A stretch of DNA of 9,954 bases from Elusimicrobiales bacterium (GCA_026416895.1 JAOAEH010000020.1:1-9954), one strand, 5' to 3'. Numbered from the stretch's first letter, positions 1-7,035 are shown. Notes: generated by a model not told the origin, from the sequence alone. Numbers and translations are program-made.

Positions 1-436
1 CTTCTGAACCACTTGCAGGTAGAGTAAGAACACACAAAATTGGAACAGCATTTTCTATTTTTGATTTATTTATAAAAAAATCCCAAACATCTCCATTATA
101 ATTTATACCAGCAGCAATCGCTTTTGCTTCATCAATTACACTTCCACCACCACAAGCAACTATTATGTCACATTTTTCTTCTCTAAATTTTCTTATTCCT
201 TCTTTTACATGAGAAAGAACTGGATTTGGTTTTACTCCATTATGTTCAATAAAAGAAATTCCAAATTTTTTAAAGCTTTCTACAACTTTATCATAAACAC
301 CATTTTTCTTTATACTTCCCATGCCATAAACAAACAATACTTTTTTTCCATATACCGATACCTCTTTACCAATTTTATTAACTGTATTCTTTCCAAAAAT
401 TATTTTTGTAGGATTTTGAAAAATAAAACTATCCAT
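1..436 (-). CDS. Iron-containing alcohol dehydrogenase (butanol dehydrogenase-like), partial: N-terminal 145 residues
   Basis: Reading the minus strand from the ATG at 436 gives 145 residues before the left edge cuts the gene. The family reduces aldehydes such as acetaldehyde or butyraldehyde to alcohols in the cytoplasm, reoxidising NAD(P)H during fermentation. The N-terminus (FQNPTKIIFGKNTVNKIG) is typical of the group-III Fe-ADH dinucleotide-binding domain. The cofactor loop CGGGSVID lies at residues 95-102, and the TLPASGSE stretch at 138-145 matches the conserved T-x-x-x-(S/T)-GSE region. The Asp/His metal ligands lie further on, outside the window, so metal binding cannot be confirmed. 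AGGAGG at 441-446 (minus strand) is 4 bases before the ATG. The gene follows the acyl-CoA synthetase by 14 bases, so it is the third gene of that operon. The exact aldehyde substrate and NADH versus NADPH preference cannot be read from this part. Confidence 0.93.
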   Translation of the reverse strand, partial: MDSFIFQNPTKIIFGKNTVNKIGKEVSVYGKKVLFVYGMGSIKKNGVYDKVVESFKKFGISFIEHNGVKPNPVLSHVKEGIRKFREEKCDIIVACGGGSVIDEAKAIAAGINYNGDVWDFFINKSKIENAVPILCVLTLPASGSE

Positions 437-450
437 AATACCTCCTTTTA

Positions 451-2649
451 TTAACTATTTCTAATAGCATAAATAAATTTTTCAAAAGATTTTATCATTC
501 GATCAGCACTTCTAAAAACAACAAATCCTTTTTCTATAGCATATTCCACATAGGAATCATACCTATTACCACTTCCTACACATAGAGATATAAAAACATT
601 CTTTTTTTCAATAAGTTGTGATATATAATTAATAAATGATTTTCCAAAGTCATCAGGAGAATCTTGAGATTTTATAGTATTCATTGCTGGAGTTAATGGA
701 ATCATTGAAACAAATATACTACTATAAAAACCAGATTCATAAATAGCCGTTATTATCTCAGCTATTGCTTCATCACAAGCCATAGGAGTTAAATCCATAG
801 GATTTCTAAAATCTACTATTAAATCAAGTTTAAACTTTTTAAGTATCTGATTAATTTTTTCTTTAAGAGTTTCATCACCCATAAATGGTTCTAAAAAAGA
901 TATATTATCTCCCATACCTGTTGTTTCAAATCCAGCATTACTTAAAAAGAAAGCCCTATTATTTTCAAAATTATATAAAGAAGCATAAGTAGTCAAAAAA
1001 GCCATATCACAAAACTCATCAAAACTGCTACATATAATTGCTCCAGACTCATTAAGAAGTTTTTCAAAAACAATATAATCACCTGCGATTGAAGCTGTAT
1101 GCCCCATTACAGCTTTTTGCCCAACTGATGTTCTTCCAGCCTTATATATAACCAATATTTTTCCATCTGATTTCATCCTCTTGGAAATTTCAATAAGCCT
1201 TCTACCATCTAAACTTTTAAATCCTTCAATGTAAGATAAAATCACCTTCACATCTTTTTTAGAAAAATAATCTATATAATCAACTACGGTAACATCTTGT
1301 TGATTTCCAACAGTAATTGTATAATCACAAACTATATGAGGGATTTTAGTAAGTGTCGAAATAACAAATGCACCACTTTGACTTACAAAAGCTGAAGGAA
1401 CCATATTTGGATTTTTACCTATAGGGGGTCTCATTTTGTATTCCGGTATAAAAAAAGTATTAACATTAGTTCTGTTCAAAACAATACCCATACAATTACC
1501 ACCATTTAAGGCAAAATCTGGATTGTTTTTGCGTGCTTTTTCAACTAAGGATATAATATTATGCTGAATATCATCTGTTCCAGATTTTTCTCCTACTCCA
1601 CCAGTAATTAAAACTACGCCATTAACCTTACTACTATCTGCTACTTCTTTAATTACATCTACTACATTATCAACTGGCACAGAAATAATATACATATCAA
1701 TTTTATTACTTGGAATTGATAAAAGATTTTTATAACATTTAATACCATCAATGCTTTCAACCCCATCTTTTATAATATACATATTCTCCTTTGAAAAACC
1801 AGCTTTAATTGTATTATTAAGTATGATTCTTCCCATGTTATATTTTTTTTCACTAACACCACAAAAAGCAATATTTTTAGGTGATGTTAAACTATCCAAA
1901 GCACATTCTGTAGGTATAACTCTTTTTTCATCTATATTACTCTTAAATCTTAAAACACCATCAGCTGCATATAACTTACCATTTGAAACTATAAAAGGAT
2001 TTACTTCAAGTTCTTCAATGATAAGATTCTTCTTTTCAAAGTCAATAACTAAATTTATAAATGATTTTAACGTTTTAACTATCTCTTCTAAAGTAGTTTT
2101 TGGAAAAACTCCTCTAACTTTTCCAAGTGTATATGAAAAAGTCCAACTTTTTCCTATAAACCTTACAATATCTTCATCGCTACAAGGTAATGACAAAAAC
2201 TCAGGGATATATTCTTTTTTAATGCTTTTTATAAGTTTTTCAGTATATGTCCCACCAGGACCAATCATCATTATAAAACCAAAAGCATTGTCATATTTAA
2301 TACCTATAAGTATTTCTTCCCCTAAAGCTGGAGAATGTTCTAAAAATTCAACAGCTAAAATTCCATCACATTCTATTAAAATCATTTCATCAAATATTTT
2401 GCTAATGCTATTTTTATCTTTTGATACTACTTTAACACCTCCAACATCAGTTTTATGAAGATTTTTAGAAGAAACTATTTTTACCACAACTTTACTGCTA
2501 CTAAAACTTAGAGCTTCTTGAATAAATTTTTCTTTATCTATTTTGTCATAAGGCATATAAAAATATTGAGGAATATTTATATTATAAACTTTACTAATCT
2601 CATAAACCTCCACTTCACTTAAGATTAATTTATTTAAAAAACTACTCAT
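451..2649 (-). CDS. ADP-forming acetate/acyl-CoA synthetase, fused beta-alpha form (732 aa)
   Basis: This family converts acyl-CoA + ADP + Pi to the free acid + CoA + ATP, a substrate-level phosphorylation step at the end of anaerobic fermentation. Residues about 5-235 form an ATP-grasp (beta) domain with HKTDVGGV at 65-72, EELEVNPF at 212-219 and a late acidic site near D230. Residues about 258-395 are a CoA-binding Rossmann domain (IAFCGVS at 260-266). Residues about 400-725 are the succinyl-CoA-ligase-like part, with VSQSGAF at 422-428. AGRTSVGQKAVMGHTAS at 504-520 carries the expected phospho-acceptor His517. His65 fits the second phosphohistidine position described for archaeal Acd beta subunits. 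All key motifs are present, so the enzyme looks active. The ATP-grasp half comes first, the reverse of the common alpha-beta fusion. No GNAT domain is present, so it is not a Pat-type acetyltransferase. The ATG directly follows the pfkB stop; its GGAGG lies inside the end of pfkB. Acetate is the default substrate, but other short acids are possible. Confidence 0.93.
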   Translation of the reverse strand: MSSFLNKLILSEVEVYEISKVYNINIPQYFYMPYDKIDKEKFIQEALSFSSSKVVVKIVSSKNLHKTDVGGVKVVSKDKNSISKIFDEMILIECDGILAVEFLEHSPALGEEILIGIKYDNAFGFIMMIGPGGTYTEKLIKSIKKEYIPEFLSLPCSDEDIVRFIGKSWTFSYTLGKVRGVFPKTTLEEIVKTLKSFINLVIDFEKKNLIIEELEVNPFIVSNGKLYAADGVLRFKSNIDEKRVIPTECALDSLTSPKNIAFCGVSEKKYNMGRIILNNTIKAGFSKENMYIIKDGVESIDGIKCYKNLLSIPSNKIDMYIISVPVDNVVDVIKEVADSSKVNGVVLITGGVGEKSGTDDIQHNIISLVEKARKNNPDFALNGGNCMGIVLNRTNVNTFFIPEYKMRPPIGKNPNMVPSAFVSQSGAFVISTLTKIPHIVCDYTITVGNQQDVTVVDYIDYFSKKDVKVILSYIEGFKSLDGRRLIEISKRMKSDGKILVIYKAGRTSVGQKAVMGHTASIAGDYIVFEKLLNESGAIICSSFDEFCDMAFLTTYASLYNFENNRAFFLSNAGFETTGMGDNISFLEPFMGDETLKEKINQILKKFKLDLIVDFRNPMDLTPMACDEAIAEIITAIYESGFYSSIFVSMIPLTPAMNTIKSQDSPDDFGKSFINYISQLIEKKNVFISLCVGSGNRYDSYVEYAIEKGFVVFRSADRMIKSFEKFIYAIRNS

Positions 2650-3588
2650 CTATATACCTCCTTTTTCATATAATTTAATCTCTTTAATAAACTTAAAAAC
2701 ATCTTTTTTACTTATACTTCCAGCTCCAATAGTTAGTACGTCTGAAACAGCAAATGAAGTTGCAATTTTCAAAGATTTTTCATAACTAAAATTATTAATT
2801 TTTCCATACACAAAACCAGCCATAAATGAATCACCAGCTCCAACTCCACATATTACAGAATCTATTTTTGGAGGAAATATATTAAAAACTTTATCTTCAC
2901 AGATAGCAATTATCTTTTTTTCCTTATCAGTAACTATTAAATTTTTAAGCCCTTTTTCTTTATATTTTAAATAAAAATCTAAAACATTTTTTTCAGAATT
3001 TATCTTTTTACTTATATCTCTAAATTCATCAGAATTTATTTTTAAAGTATGACAACCTAAATTTAAAAAATACTCAGTAGCTGGATATGTTACATCAACA
3101 TAAATTTCCACCTTATTCCTATCTAATATATTAAAAATTTCTTTATAAAATCTTTTTGGCAATCCCTTAGGCATTCTTCCAGAAACAACAATTATTTTTA
3201 CTTTGGAAGATAAAGTTCTCAACTTATTAAGAAACTCATAAATAGAAGTTTCTTCAATATAAGGACCTTCTTCATTTATATCTGTTGAAACTCCATCCCT
3301 ATCTACAATACTAACACAAACTCTACTTTCTCCTTTTTCTTGATAGACCACTTCATAATTTAAACTCTCTTTTTTAAGATAATCAATTATTAATCTACCA
3401 TTATATCCACAACAAAATCCCATTAAAACATAATCACGACTAAAAACAGAAAGTGCTCTTGCTACATTTGCACCTTTTCCTCCACATCTTACTATTTTTG
3501 GATCTAATCTATAAGTATGACCTTTTTTAAAATTAGGTATTAAAAAAATTTTATCGATAGTCATATTTAAATTAAAAATTACAACCAT
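2650..3588 (-). CDS. PfkB-family sugar kinase, 1-phosphofructokinase / tagatose-6-phosphate kinase type
   Basis: This 312-residue cytoplasmic kinase phosphorylates a sugar phosphate with ATP; the FruK/LacC branch makes fructose-1,6- or tagatose-1,6-bisphosphate. Family marks in order are the substrate-binding start FNLNMTIDK (5-13, equivalent to the NPAID motif), CGGKGANVARAL (35-46, PfkB signature 1), SGRMPKG (136-142, the SGSLPPG position), LKINSDEF (182-189), and CGVGAGDSFMAGF (247-259, signature 2) with catalytic base D253. Length is normal for FruK. The start is supported because the conserved Asn sits at residue 8, as in FruK, but no Shine-Dalgarno sequence precedes it. The stop TAG abuts the ATG of the acyl-CoA synthetase, and the last codons (KGGI) encode that gene's ribosome site, so translation of the two is probably coupled. 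No PTS gene is visible, so fructose-1-phosphate as substrate is only a family-based guess; tagatose-6-phosphate or fructose-6-phosphate remain possible. Confidence 0.88.
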   Translation of the reverse strand: MVVIFNLNMTIDKIFLIPNFKKGHTYRLDPKIVRCGGKGANVARALSVFSRDYVLMGFCCGYNGRLIIDYLKKESLNYEVVYQEKGESRVCVSIVDRDGVSTDINEEGPYIEETSIYEFLNKLRTLSSKVKIIVVSGRMPKGLPKRFYKEIFNILDRNKVEIYVDVTYPATEYFLNLGCHTLKINSDEFRDISKKINSEKNVLDFYLKYKEKGLKNLIVTDKEKKIIAICEDKVFNIFPPKIDSVICGVGAGDSFMAGFVYGKINNFSYEKSLKIATSFAVSDVLTIGAGSISKKDVFKFIKEIKLYEKGGI

Positions 3589-3635
3589 AAATATAATTTA
3601 TCAATTTTTTATTTTTTTTTAGTATTATATTATTT
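3589..3635. promoter_or_regulatory. Divergent promoter region between the pfkB operon and the cutA operon
   Basis: This 47-base gap must hold the start signals for both long runs of genes. For cutA, TATTAT at 3623-3628 lies 7 bases before the ATG, which would put transcription start at or next to the start codon. A T-tract (3605-3620, interrupted by one A) sits just upstream and could act as an UP-like or curved element. On the minus strand, TATAAT reads from 3629 to 3624, about 35 bases before the pfkB ATG. No convincing -35 box is seen for either, and neither gene has a Shine-Dalgarno sequence. The base composition makes chance -10 matches likely, so the assignment is tentative. Confidence 0.4.
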
Positions 3636-3998
3636 ATGAGCGAAATAAAATATTGTGTATGTTTTGTAACAACTGATTCAGTCGAATTAGCAAATAAGAT
3701 TTCTTTTGGCCTTGTAGAAAACAAATTGGCTGCATGTGTTAATATTATAAATAGTGTTACTTCGATATATAGATGGCAAGAAAAAATTGAAAACTCTAAA
3801 GAGATAATGTTAATAATAAAGACTAAGACTACTTTAATAAAAGACGTAATAAAATATATAAAGGATAATCATACTTATTCAATACCAGAAATAATATTTT
3901 TACCAATAATAGATGGAAACGAAGATTATCTTGATTGGATTGGAGCTAATACTTTGTTTACTACAAATATAACAATAGATAAAGAAGAAAAAGAATGA
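3636..3998 (+). CDS. cutA: CutA1 divalent-ion tolerance protein
   Basis: CutA1 is a small, very stable trimeric protein of ferredoxin-like fold. It is linked to copper and other divalent metal tolerance in E. coli, although its exact molecular role is unsettled. The 120 residues cover the whole family length: CFVTTDSVELANKI (9-22), KLAACVNI (30-37), SIYRWQEKIE (43-52), E56 followed by IKTKTTL (61-67), and the strongly conserved HTYSIPEII (79-87) and YLDWI (98-102). The ATG at 3636 places the first beta strand at the normal distance, but no Shine-Dalgarno sequence precedes it. A -10-like TATTAT immediately upstream suggests a leaderless or near-leaderless message. The gene ends in a 4-base ATGA overlap with the next one and is the first gene of the plus-strand run. 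No lipoprotein or membrane segment is present, so a cytoplasmic location is expected. Confidence 0.95.
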   Translation: MSEIKYCVCFVTTDSVELANKISFGLVENKLAACVNIINSVTSIYRWQEKIENSKEIMLIIKTKTTLIKDVIKYIKDNHTYSIPEIIFLPIIDGNEDYLDWIGANTLFTTNITIDKEEKE

Positions 3999-4258
3999 AA
4001 ACTCTTATTCATACCATAGTTGTTGTTATAGTAGGAAGTCTTGTTGGTACAACCTTAATAAAAATAGCATCAATAATATGGCAACCAAACTCAAATGTTA
4101 TAACAATTCTCCAAAACTCTATAAATACCGGACTTAATCCAACAACAATTGACCTAGGAATAATACAGCTTACAGCAGGTTGTATCTTTAAATTTAATTT
4201 TGCTACAGTAATTGGTATCTTCATAACCTCAATTATATACAAACAAATAATAAAATGA
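3995..4258 (+). CDS. Small two-helix membrane protein, DUF4321-like
   Basis: This is an 87-residue inner-membrane protein of unknown function. Helix 1 spans about residues 5-28 (many I, V and G) and helix 2 about 68-84, joined by a polar loop. The second half (IDLGIIQLTAGCIFKFNFATVIG, about 52-74) has the pattern I associate with DUF4321: a VDLG...G...K-NhaSIxG run leading into the last helix. Proteins of this type are often found next to maf in low-GC anaerobes, and here it overlaps cutA by 4 bases upstream and maf by 4 bases downstream (both ATGA). The gene neighbourhood therefore supports both the reading frame and the family. A purine-rich AAGAAGAAAAAGA before the ATG could be a weak ribosome site. 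There is no basis for a biochemical role. The family assignment rests on memory of the consensus, so moderate confidence is appropriate. Confidence 0.75.
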   Translation: MKTLIHTIVVVIVGSLVGTTLIKIASIIWQPNSNVITILQNSINTGLNPTTIDLGIIQLTAGCIFKFNFATVIGIFITSIIYKQIIK

Positions 4259-4821
4259 AAATAATACTTGCTTCTTCCTCTCCAAGAAGAAAAAAAATTC
4301 TCAAAGAAATGGGTATAAAATTTAAAGTTATTCATCCTAAAGTAAATGAAAAATCCAAATATACTAAACCACATAAAATAGTAATGGAATTATCAAAAAT
4401 AAAAGCATTAGAAGTAGCAAAAAAATATCCACATGATATTGTTATTGGGGCAGACACTATAGTCTTTTGCAAAGGCAATGTTATAGGCAAACCCAAAGAC
4501 ATAAAAGATGCAAAAAGATTACTAAAAATTCAATCAGGAAGTTGGCAAAAAATCTACACAGGAGTAACTGTTATCCTTCTAAACAAAGGTTTAATTTTTA
4601 CTGATTATGAAAAATCCTTATGTTACATGAAAAAGCTAAATAATACTGAGATAAACAAAATTGCTTCAAAACATCTTGATAAGGCAGGAGGTTGGGCAGT
4701 TCAAGATAAAAATGATAAATTAATAACCAAAATAGTAGGTGATTACACTAATGTAGTTGGTTTCCCAAAAAAACTTGTAAAAAGGTTGCTTAAAAAAATA
4801 AAATCATTATGCATAAAATAA
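4255..4821 (+). CDS. maf: Maf-family nucleoside triphosphate pyrophosphatase
   Basis: Maf proteins hydrolyse non-canonical or pyrimidine nucleoside triphosphates to the monophosphate and PPi, cleaning the nucleotide pool; overexpression inhibits septation in B. subtilis. The 188 residues match the family length. Visible marks are the N-terminal substrate loop ILASSSPRRKKIL (4-16), ELSKIKALEVAKK (45-57) with the conserved lysine, VIGADTIV (63-70) with catalytic Asp67, IGKPKD (77-82), SGSWQKIYTGV (94-104) and GDYTNVVGFP (162-171). The SG...TGV loop has SWQK where the usual consensus reads R-T-H-E/x. Residues 145-149 read GGWAV rather than the common GAYGI, so the specificity loop is somewhat atypical. 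Overall the layout is nearer the YhdE (dTTP/UTP) branch than YceF. Its start overlaps the DUF4321-like gene (ATGA) and its end overlaps the next lipoprotein by 13 bases. Confidence 0.93.
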   Translation: MKIILASSSPRRKKILKEMGIKFKVIHPKVNEKSKYTKPHKIVMELSKIKALEVAKKYPHDIVIGADTIVFCKGNVIGKPKDIKDAKRLLKIQSGSWQKIYTGVTVILLNKGLIFTDYEKSLCYMKKLNNTEINKIASKHLDKAGGWAVQDKNDKLITKIVGDYTNVVGFPKKLVKRLLKKIKSLCIK

Positions 4822-5675
4822 AATTAATCTTCATTATATTATTTCTAACATCATGCTACAATAATTTTTTAAATTATTCGGATTTGGAAATAAGGGATTT
4901 TCTTATTTCATTAAAGAAATCAAAATATTCCTATCTAGTAAATTATTTAGCAAAAGAACCAGCTCTAATATCATTTAACAATGACTATTCAATAGATTGT
5001 TCAATAATAAATATTGAAAAAAAACAAATATTAGTACCCAAAAAAACGTATGAAGATTATAATCTAATTCTTACACAAGTTGCTAAAACTCTTTACGAAT
5101 ATAATATAAGAAAAAAAAATAATATAAAAGATGAAATACCATATGAAGTAAAAATACTTTCAGGTTATTTTGAAATAGAATTTCTTTTGACTCATTTTAC
5201 ACCTGAAATGACTAATGAAATAAAAAATACAAACTATAAAGAAAAAATATGTTATTATTTTTTAAATGAAAACAAATTTGAGGATATAATTAAAAATGAA
5301 GAAAAAACTCCAAATAAAAGATGCTTAAGGCCAGCAATAGATCTTTCTTACAATTTAGATACTTTAAAAAAACTAAAAAAATCATTAAATGATATTGATT
5401 CAGAAAATTTTTTCAGAGTATTATATGATATTGAAACTGAAAAAGCTAAAAAAGGAAATAATTCATATTATAACACTTACACTAACTATTATCATGAAAT
5501 ATCAAAAGCAGATATGGAACAATATAGAGATATAAGAAATAACATATATTTAAAACTAAAGTCTCTAAAATCATTTGAGAAATTTTATAAAAAAGAAATA
5601 AAAAGATTAAAAAATAATAAAGAAAAGCTAAAATATTTACTAAAAAGTTTTACTTTTTGTTCCGAAATTAAATAA
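4809..5675 (+). CDS. Predicted lipoprotein of unknown function (288 aa)
   Basis: I do not recognise this family. The N-terminus MHKIKLIFIILFLTSC is a short type-II signal peptide: K3/K5, a hydrophobic core at 6-13 and lipobox LTSC, so Cys16 should be lipidated and the mature protein anchored in an envelope membrane facing the periplasm. The mature part is rich in Lys, Asn, Tyr and Ile and mostly helical. Residues 60-80 look like a strand pair ending in KKQILVPKKTYED. Helices at about 84-100 and 110-130 follow, and a lysine-rich, coiled-coil-like tail spans about 235-280. The strand-helix-acidic-helix order is reminiscent of small gluzincin peptidases, but no HExxH motif is present. Other cysteines are C64, C147, C172 and C284. 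The ATG lies inside the end of maf (13-base overlap) without a Shine-Dalgarno sequence, so translation probably depends on maf. The signal peptide supports this start. Confidence 0.8.
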   Translation: MHKIKLIFIILFLTSCYNNFLNYSDLEIRDFLISLKKSKYSYLVNYLAKEPALISFNNDYSIDCSIINIEKKQILVPKKTYEDYNLILTQVAKTLYEYNIRKKNNIKDEIPYEVKILSGYFEIEFLLTHFTPEMTNEIKNTNYKEKICYYFLNENKFEDIIKNEEKTPNKRCLRPAIDLSYNLDTLKKLKKSLNDIDSENFFRVLYDIETEKAKKGNNSYYNTYTNYYHEISKADMEQYRDIRNNIYLKLKSLKSFEKFYKKEIKRLKNNKEKLKYLLKSFTFCSEIK

Positions 5676-5689
5676 AATTAATTTTTGGT

Positions 5690-6112
5690 ATGGAAAAATT
5701 TAAAGTTAAAAAAATTTTTGAAATTTCATACGCTCATAGATTATACAAATATAACGGTAAATGCGAAAACTTACATGGTCATAATGGAAAAATTGAGATT
5801 TTAATAGAAAGTGAAGTTTTAGATGAACAAAATATGGTTATGGATTTCAATGAAATAAAAAAAATAGTTAGTAATTGGTTAAATGAAAATTTAGATCACA
5901 CTACATTTTTATATAAGGGAGATCCTCTCACAGAAGTCTTAATAAAATATAATCAAAAAGTATTACTATTTGACGAAAATCCAACAGCTGAAATTATTGC
6001 CAAATTTATACTAACATCATTGGAAAAAATCGGAATCAAAAATATAAAAAGTGTAACATTTTGGGAAACATCTTCATCATTAGCTCAATATACAAAAGGA
6101 GAACAAATATGA
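5690..6112 (+). CDS. queD: 6-carboxytetrahydropterin synthase QueD (PTPS family)
   Basis: QueD turns 7,8-dihydroneopterin triphosphate into 6-carboxy-5,6,7,8-tetrahydropterin, the second step towards preQ0 and the modified tRNA base queuosine. The protein has 140 residues, slightly longer than the E. coli enzyme. The zinc ligands are His16 (in ISYAHRL), His29 and His31 (HGH). The catalytic Cys25 is set in C-x3-HGH, the pattern that separates QueD from the PTPS-III folate-bypass type. MDFNEIK (51-57), LDH at 68-70 and WET with Glu126 complete the active site. A short insert around residues 76-94 seems to add length. It starts 14 bases after the lipoprotein with no clear Shine-Dalgarno sequence and overlaps trxB by ATGA. 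No queC, queE or folE is in the window, so the rest of the pathway must lie elsewhere; a salvage-only or other pterin role cannot be excluded. Confidence 0.92.
   Translation: MEKFKVKKIFEISYAHRLYKYNGKCENLHGHNGKIEILIESEVLDEQNMVMDFNEIKKIVSNWLNENLDHTTFLYKGDPLTEVLIKYNQKVLLFDENPTAEIIAKFILTSLEKIGIKNIKSVTFWETSSSLAQYTKGEQI
6097..6102 (+). promoter_or_regulatory. Shine-Dalgarno sequence deciding the trxB start
   Basis: AGGAGA lies 6 bases before the ATG at 6109. The same frame is open from a TTG at 6061, but that start lacks a ribosome site and would add 16 residues before the FAD-binding beta strand. The 6109 start is therefore preferred. Confidence 0.85.
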
Positions 6113-7032
6113 ATACAAAAGAGTTTGATATTGTAATAATAGGAAGTGGACCTGCAGGTTTAACCGCTGGAATATATGCACAAAGGGGTGGAATGAAAAG
6201 TATGATAATTGGAGGACCTGCGCCTGGTGGACAACTTCTACAAACTATGAGTATAGAAAACTTCCCAGGATTTGAAAAATCAATAAGTGGTTATGATTTA
6301 ATGTCAAGAATGATCAATCAAGCAAAAAGACTTGGAGCCGGGTTTTCTACAGAATTTGCAACTGACATAATAATAACCAAACCTTTTCAAGTAAGAACTG
6401 GAAATTATATTTATTTTGCTAAATCTCTTATCATAGCAACTGGTTCTACTCCACGCACTCTTGGAATAGAATCCGAAGCAAAATTTAATAATAAAGGTAT
6501 TTCCTATTGTGCAACATGCGATGGTTTTTTCTATAAAGGTAAAGATGTATGTGTTGTTGGAGGGGGAGATAGTGCTTGTGAAGAAGCAAGTTTTCTTACA
6601 AATTTTGTAAATAAAGTATATTTAATACATAGAAGAGATGTTCTTAGAGCTGCTCCGCTAGTTCAAGAGAAAATTAAAAAAAACCCAAAAGTAGAAATAA
6701 TATATAACACTGTCGTAAAAGAAATAACAGGAAATGATAAAGTAGAAAAGGTTATTTTAAAAAATGTAAAAGACAATTCAGAGAAAGAATTATTAGTAAG
6801 CGCTATATTTGTCGCTATAGGACATAACCCTAATACAGAACTTGTTAAAGGAAAACTCAAAATCGATGATGATGGATATATAATAGTTGATTCAAATTAC
6901 CAAACATCAGTAGAAGGAATTTTTGCTTGCGGGGATGTAGTTGACAAAATATACAAGCAGGCAATTGTTGCTGCTTCAAGTGGTGCAATAGCAGCTATAA
7001 ATGCTATAAAATACGTAGAAAAAAACTCTTGA
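6109..7032 (+). CDS. trxB: Thioredoxin-disulfide reductase (NADPH)
   Basis: TrxB passes electrons from NADPH through FAD and a redox-active disulfide to thioredoxin in the cytoplasm. From the ATG at 6109 the protein has 307 residues, normal for the low-molecular-weight bacterial type. Visible motifs are the FAD-binding IGSGPAG (11-17), GGQLLQT (40-46) with IENFPGF (49-55), ATGSTPR (110-116), and the redox centre CATCD with Cys134 and Cys137. The NAD(P)-binding GGGDSACEEA (151-160) is followed by HRRDVLRA (174-181), whose arginines contact the 2'-phosphate and indicate NADPH. The C-terminal FAD motif FACGDVVD spans 272-279. Everything needed for activity is present. It overlaps queD by 4 bases and is the last protein gene before the tRNA; no thioredoxin gene is adjacent. 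In an anaerobe it would support ribonucleotide reductase and oxidative-stress defence. Confidence 0.97.
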   Translation: MNTKEFDIVIIGSGPAGLTAGIYAQRGGMKSMIIGGPAPGGQLLQTMSIENFPGFEKSISGYDLMSRMINQAKRLGAGFSTEFATDIIITKPFQVRTGNYIYFAKSLIIATGSTPRTLGIESEAKFNNKGISYCATCDGFFYKGKDVCVVGGGDSACEEASFLTNFVNKVYLIHRRDVLRAAPLVQEKIKKNPKVEIIYNTVVKEITGNDKVEKVILKNVKDNSEKELLVSAIFVAIGHNPNTELVKGKLKIDDDGYIIVDSNYQTSVEGIFACGDVVDKIYKQAIVAASSGAIAAINAIKYVEKNS

Positions 7033-7035
7033 ATT

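Noticed and set aside
209..454. 81-codon open frame on the plus strand over the Fe-ADH gene
   Set aside because: Antisense to a recognised Fe-alcohol dehydrogenase; the translation is low-complexity and Asn/Phe/Ile-rich.
1751..2458. Long open frame of 235 codons on the plus strand inside the acyl-CoA synthetase gene
   Set aside because: It lies wholly antisense to a gene with clear domain motifs; its Ser/Leu/Ile/Phe-rich translation is the usual shadow of an AT-rich gene, and it has no ribosome site.
3605..3620. T-tract in the divergent gap, considered as a terminator tail
   Set aside because: No stem precedes it, and no gene ends there; both flanking genes start at this gap. It fits better as an upstream promoter element.
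4009..4374. 121-codon minus-strand frame over the DUF4321-like gene and the start of maf
   Set aside because: Antisense to two overlapping genes with family support and conserved ATGA overlaps.
6061..6108. Upstream TTG start extending TrxB by 16 residues
   Set aside because: The added residues overlap the end of queD, lack a ribosome site, and TrxB proteins normally begin a few residues before the FAD-binding strand.
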